Assembly (NCBI RefSeq): GCF_001661345.1
Contig: NW_017962913.1
Span: 3,277,276-3,341,275, forward strand
Origin: Ascoidea rubescens DSM 1968
Lineage: Eukaryota; Ascomycota; Saccharomycetes; Ascoideales; Ascoideaceae
Length of the DNA: 64,000 nt
Direction: 5' to 3'
Below, one piece after another: positions 59,341 through 64,000 of the stretch; positions within the stretch are counted from its first letter, which is position 1; each line of letters starts with the position of its first letter. The notes beneath the pieces are model-generated. The model was given only the letters and a program-made list of their open reading frames with translations. It did not search any database and had not been told where the DNA came from. Position numbers and translations under genes: made by a program.

Positions 59341-59532
59341 ATGAATAACTTTGAAGCTGAGCCGTTGGTAACTTCCACTAGAAAGCATAAAAGGTTTAAT
59401 TTATTTACTACTAGGGATTTAGAGTGCAATTTTAAGTTTTGTGATTTATAAGACGCAATTCAATTAAAACGGATAAAAGATTTGAGGACCGGTCAATCAT
59501 TAACGGTGTTAATTCGGGTTGGTTTATATTGA
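59341..59532 (+). pseudogene. Short basic frame with one in-frame stop
   Basis: ATG 59341 opens MNNFEAEPLVTSTRKHKRF..., broken by TAA 59449-59451, then continues DAIQLKRIKDLRTGQSLT to TGA 59530-59532. The composition is plausible but the stretch is short, so chance cannot be excluded. Confidence 0.25.
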
Positions 59533-59699
59533 TATTGCCTCAAAACAAAATCGGTTTTTTGGTGACATCTATTGTATATTTTAGTGAATTTGATAACATT
59601 AAAGTAAAAAACCACCAAATGGATCAAAGCCAAATGATTATGATTGAATATTAAATTACGTATACCCAGTTGATCATCTCACAACTTAGGCATAAGTTT

Positions 59700-60420
59700 G
59701 TCTGATAACAACCAACACATAGATACTTTTCTGAGGAAATTCTCAGATTCCTCTATTACACGTTCACAACATCGACAGTAGATCTTAATAGCTCGGTTCG
59801 GCGACCCTTACGTCTTTCGGGTCATACCCTATTAAGATATGTCACTTTGTCAGCACTGAAAGATAAGGTTAATATTAAGAGATATTAACTTCGAGAAACA
59901 CAAACGTCTTTGGATTTAGCTCGCATGATCAGCATGTGCTTCGCAAGCTCAAACAATAGACGTTGAGGAGATTCTTGGTAGGGAGATACTTTCCCCAAGT
60001 GGCGATAAGTACATGCCCCAAGTATAAAGCAGCACTGTAACGCTCTTTTGTGCATTTCGGCTTAGCATTTTGATGTAATCAAATTCCGCGGAGTGCATTT
60101 GAGTGCTGAACCGAGGTCCGTTGCCTTTGGATTCAATAACCGCATCTATATATCATTGGGCTTCGCTTTTGGTGCTGCTGAACTTCATAAAATTTTGTTT
60201 ATCACACAAAAAAACTTATTGCAGAATGTAGCTGAAGTAGCAAACAAAATCCACCAACCAGTTCAGCCAAGTTTTCCACTCACTCCCACGATAATATTAT
60301 CAGAAACATCTTGTATCAGGTTTATCGTAGAACTTTCAAAACAAAATATATTCAAAAAACGTGGAAGATAAAACAATTCTAAGATATGTTTTTTATCTTT
60401 GTTTCAATCACTCCCTTAAT
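59700..60420. other. GC-elevated block with nested inverted repeats
   Basis: Within the AT-rich pseudogene zone, about 59740-60330 is richer in G+C. It contains a nested stem structure (59782-59838). A plus-strand frame also runs from about 60067 to TAA 60369-60371 (SVAFGFNNRIYISLGFAFGA) without an in-frame ATG. It may be an insertion, an old LTR or a non-coding RNA locus. Confidence 0.35.
59782..59838. other. Nested inverted repeats (possible RNA hairpin)
   Basis: ATCTTAATA (59782-59790) pairs perfectly with TATTAAGAT (59830-59838). Inside it GACCC (59803-59807) pairs with GGGTC (59819-59823). This would fold as a 57-nt hairpin with an internal loop. Confidence 0.5.
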
Positions 60421-60932
60421 CAATTATACAATTAGAGGGGTGATTTCTTCTTTTTGTATTTGCCTCAACCAATTTGAAACATACTAAAAAAAGATAAATT
60501 GACTTTGGTCATTAATACTGAACGGGTTTTTAGTGAAGAGTAGAAAAAATGATAATTTCCATCCTATTTGATTCATATAAATACACATTGAATTTACATA
60601 TGAGGAATGCAATTTGGCTTTTAATACTTACCTCTCTAACTTTGATAAATAGAAAATTCAGTTGCCATCATTATCTTTGCTTAGCGGTTTTAAACAACTT
60701 TTTCTAAAAAGATAGTATAATCCTCCATACCTTTGTTATCACTAAAAACATTATTCATGAGACGGCAAGCAATTACTCTGAAATAGGTAAAATCTGCAAG
60801 CAACCCCTGAGAAATTCGTTGTTTCTTACTTTTGTTTAATTGGTCTATCTCTTTTTACACTGTGCTCTACTTCTTGCTTTCTCTTCTGGAATTCTAATAC
60901 AGTCACTCGTTTTCTTAGTTTCTCGATATTTT

Positions 60933-61700
60933 TATTTTGAATGAGATATGAAAGCAGAGTTAAAATATCCAAAAATACTTAACTGAACATTTAATGGATT
61001 GATGACACCTTCAATCATTTCCAGATTGTTTGAACCAAATATCAAACGTTTAAGCCAACCTAAAGTAGACAATAATCTATCAATGGGTTGAATATTGCAG
61101 CAACTAGCATCTAGCTTTTTAAAACTAATTAGAAATCTTAATCTGCTTATTTCTACGAGCGGATTTTATTTTGAATTGAATTTTATTTTGAATTGAATTT
61201 TCTTAAGTTAATTAAATAGTTAAAGTCTTCCGCTATAACCAATTTGTCAGAAGGTATATTTAATACTCTCTGATTAAGTAATTGTTAAAAGTTCTGATTT
61301 CTATGGGTTGAAACAACAAATAACACCAGTTTTCTCAAATTAGATAAACTATCTAGATATTCCAATTTCACCATTTAACTTTTAATCAAAGCAATCATTT
61401 TTAAATTCCTAAAATTCAAAAATTCAGTTTTTGAAATATTATTATCATAATTAATTAAAACTTCTAAATTCTTGAGAATTGGAATTGAAATTATAAAAGA
61501 TGTCAGCTTCATATCTTTAATTTTAGTCAATAATATAATTTCCATTATTAAACTATCTTTTATCAATTTGGTAAATAGATTGTTCATAATATTACTGATA
61601 TTGCCAAAACTCTCAATACTTTCAAAATCCTCACCATTGTTATTGCTATTTCTATTGTTTTCTTTTAAAGTTTCCGGAAAATGAAAAAAAAAGCAGAATC
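60933..61700 (-). pseudogene. Leucine-rich-repeat-like protein remnant
   Basis: Minus-strand segments in sequence show spaced Leu/Ile/Asn patterns like LRRs: KLTSFIISIPILKNLEVLIN and FRNLKMIALIKS. Next come LEYLDSLSNLRKLVLF, then a C-terminal run with ASCCNIQPIDRLLSTLGWLK and FGSNNLEMIEGVINPLN. The last ends at TAA 60933-60935. The first pieces share one frame with in-frame TAAs (61375-61377 and later). The last piece is in another frame. It looks like an inactivated F-box/LRR-type gene, but no F-box was identified. Confidence 0.5.
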
Positions 61701-62095
61701 ACCAAGCCAATTCTTTGAAGATATTCAAAATATATTTTCTCTCCCCAAATGGATTTAATAAAAGAATCAAATCTGTTTTTCAGTTCTAATTTTATTCCAT
61801 CATTAGTCAAAAAGAAAAGTCTCGGTCATCAAATCATCAATTTTCTATTAAAAAAATGAAAATACCTTTTCAAGCAACAAAGACCACTTTAATTCAACAC
61901 TGGTAAGCTTTGTTTTTTTAAATATTTTGGCATTAAAGCTATTTAAGAAATTCCTCAGGGTTTGAAATAGTTTTCCTTTATATGAGAGATGTGTTGATCA
62001 CCAGATAATTAAAGAAACTAAGAATATCCAATGACAAGTGTTCTAACACAAACAGAAACAAAACAGAACGAAACAGATAATAGTCCACATCGATA

Positions 62096-62750
62096 ATTAA
62101 TAAGCAGTTGAAAGAACAACCGTTTCAATCAAAATACTGTCTTTTATTGGAACCACCAAAGCTGTTCGATCCTTACAGCCATTTGATTTTGCTTTCAAAA
62201 ATACAAAGATTGTCTTGCAATTTTGTTTTTCTTAAATTTTGATCTTTAATCAAAGAAATCAGCTTCTTATTTAATAATTTTTCAATTTTTGCATCACCCT
62301 TTGATGTTGTTATTTTAATTTGTTTACCGACTTTATTTTCCAGAAAACGCGATATCAGATTTGTTGGTCCAAATGAAATTGTTTTATCATTTACAAGAAA
62401 TATAGGAAAATACTATTTTGAGTTTATACCATCAGGATCAAGAGATACGATAAAAAGACACCAGGGAATTCAAATGGATTTAAATGTTATCCCCCTCCTC
62501 CAAACAAAATTGCCTAACCTTTACTGGGGAATTTAACATAGCATCAAAACCCACTAAATTATAAAGAAACTCCAGATAATTTTAAATTGTTTATTGGTTT
62601 TTGAGAGAGAGACAGTTAACCCTGTATTTCGATCTTTACTTTATAAAGACAAAACAATAAAATATTTAGAAACCAGGAATTGGGCTTCTTCTGTCATGTT
62701 TTAGGAAGCTATTACTAAGGAAGTAATTGTTGTCAGTGCTTTGTGATATT
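62096..62750 (+). pseudogene. Long frame with isolated stops
   Basis: One plus-strand frame stays coding-like for about 650 bases with no frameshift. It reads YCLLLEPPKLFDPYSHLIL up to TGA 62240-62242. Then come 97 uninterrupted codons, including RDIRFVGPNEIVLSFTRN and YYFEFIPSGSRDTIKRHQG, to TAA 62534-62536. A second TAA lies at 62555-62557. Then NCLLVFERETVNPVFRSLLY and IKYLETRNWASSVMF lead to TAG near 62702. No family recognised. In AT-rich DNA a random frame would be expected to hit stops far more often. Confidence 0.45.
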
Positions 62751-63224
62751 AACTTCAGCTATCCTTTAGGTAAACACCAAATATCACCTCGTTCCATACC
62801 AGGAAAATACCACAACTCTTATTTTGTCTTGCAATACCATTTGTTTTCATATCAACTGAATGTATTCAGATCTGTTACTTATTTCTTTTTGAAATTGCAA
62901 AAGGTATTACATCTGGATTTTTGGCCCTGAAAGTAGATAATTTCAAAAACAAAACAGATAAAAATATTTCGTGGGAGCACAGTAACATGTTGATTTGAAT
63001 TCAGGGACATAAATGAGTTTTTGTAAGAGGCACTTAAATTTCTTCTGCATCGTTTGCTATTGTTTTTGTAGGTTGACACTTTCATCCACACCATGGTTTT
63101 TGAATGGTAACTCGTTTTTCAGCAACTTCGTTTTTGCCAACTGAAATTATGCGAATAAATTTCTTACTAATTAACAGCTGCTATTAAAGAAACTGAGAAA
63201 TTCAATCAAACAAATATGAGAGAA

Positions 63225-63853
63225 GTACAGATTGTTGGTGATAAAGCAATCAAATGTACTTCCCTCAAGAGGCATGTAACTTAGAATACGTTCAAAACAA
63301 AGTATTTTGTCCCAAGGTCTATGGATATTGTACAAAGGAGTTTAGGTGTATATTGAGATGGAATACATTCCTGTAAAGAGGCTAAGAAATATATGGCAAG
63401 AACTGAGTGAAGCATAGAAAAAGATTGTTACAGACAATATTCTCAATCAGATGAATAAACTCAGAAGAGCAAGTGCCAATGCAATAGGTGGAATTAATGG
63501 CTCTATAATTCATGATCCATTGTTTGGCAATTTGAAATTTGAATCTGAAAGGGATTTCAACAAGCATGTCTCATCATATATCCGAACTAACAAAAAGATA
63601 AATTGGTAAATGAAAATTTACCCACTGATTCCAGAATATGTGTATCTCATGGGAGTTGAGCTTTGACAACATCATGGCCAGAGAAGATTTATTTGTGCTG
63701 GTGAATTAGCATTATCTAGGGTTTCTACCCGAATATTGGAATTTAATGAAAGAATTTATCTATACCTCCACAAATGATGAAGTCTCTGAACGTCTAGTGT
63801 TACAGGATCTTAAAGATAAACTGACCATAATGATTTTTAATTTTTTTTACTAG
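63225..63853 (+). pseudogene. APH/choline-kinase-like phosphotransferase pseudogene
   Basis: Pieces in order reproduce the fungal aminoglycoside-phosphotransferase-like (PF01636) fold. VGDKAIK is the ATP-binding strand with Lys. QEACNLEYVQNKVFCPKVYG is the helix and hinge entry, and YIEMEYIPVKRL is the hinge. IWQELSEA, stop, KKIVTDNILNQMNKLRRA is the helix before the catalytic loop. GSIIHDPLFGNLKFESERDF follows. SHG(E)LSFDNIMA is the Brenner motif, with its Asp apparently lost and a one-base shift. FLPEYWNLMKEF is the C-lobe. At least two in-frame stops and three frame changes are present, so it is inactive. Such families are amplified in filamentous fungi and patchy in yeasts. Confidence 0.7.
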
Positions 63854-64000
63854 TTTGATGTGTTATTGGCTTGAGAGACGTCAGAATTTCACCTCGATGC
63901 TCTCTTTTTATTCTTCTTTTAGTTATGTTTCTTCCAGTTTGTCTTTACGTTTTTCAAGCTTTCTCATTTCCAATACAATCAATTGCAAGAACCTCAGATG
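63854..64000. other. Right edge, no feature seen
   Basis: C/T-rich DNA resembling a promoter leader (CTCTTTTTATTCTTCTTTTAG). A gene may start beyond the edge. Confidence 0.3.

Noticed and set aside
1-64000. tRNA genes
   Set aside because: Scanned for GGTTCGAA-type T-arm motifs with a matching acceptor stem; isolated GTTCGA matches (for example 549, 11053) had no cloverleaf.

Overview
This window is nuclear DNA of an AT-rich budding yeast (Saccharomycotina). Introns are few, with canonical GTATGT 5' splice sites and TACTAAC-type branch points (NPL4, SEC17). Protein content is typically yeast (PDA1, SUR7, HYM1, AIM39, RPA34, SEC72, UBX2). Two genes place it outside the Saccharomycetaceae as I know that family: an NDUFA5-type subunit of respiratory complex I (28289-28708) and the eIF3 L subunit (40614-42311). 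Both are absent from Saccharomyces cerevisiae. CTG codons are rare; the few at alignable positions (SEC17, SEC72) fit leucine, but this is weak evidence.

Layout. 1-209 is the 3' end of a PITH-domain gene. 210-7260 is a gene-poor stretch with decayed coding remnants and one copy of a 355-bp repeat. 7261-36954 is a normal gene-dense block: NPL4, LIP5, a large probable mitochondrial protein, RPS5, PDA1, AIM39, SUR7, a glycine-zipper protein, a single-span membrane protein, HYM1, the complex I subunit (with the second, inverted 355-bp copy behind it), a serine/asparagine-rich protein, HEM14, a MidA/NDUFAF7-type methyltransferase and ARL3. 36955-39469 is a second pseudogene patch. 39470-57552 is gene-dense again: RPA34, eIF3L, PHO8, a DUF866 zinc protein, an intracellular bacterial-type PI-PLC, SEC17, a PH-domain protein, GIM5, a small putative surface protein, UBX2 and SEC72. 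57553-64000 is a pseudogene graveyard containing a protein-kinase-like fragment, an LRR-like fragment, an APH/choline-kinase-like gene and several unrecognised frames.

Several genes share themes. Mitochondrial function is represented by LIP5 (lipoate for PDH), PDA1 (a lipoate-dependent complex), AIM39, the complex I subunit, HEM14 and the MidA-like methyltransferase. The secretory and ER systems are represented by SEC17, SEC72, UBX2, NPL4 (a Cdc48 partner acting with Ubx2 in ERAD) and ARL3.

Three things stand out. First, the remnants often keep one reading frame over long distances but carry isolated TAA/TAG/TGA codons, so decay looks dominated by point nonsense changes. Second, promoters are often much richer in G+C than the AT-rich, asparagine-rich coding sequence beside them. 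Third, two apparently identical 355-bp inverted repeats lie about 22.5 kb apart. I saw no tRNA, rRNA, CRISPR array or intact transposon.
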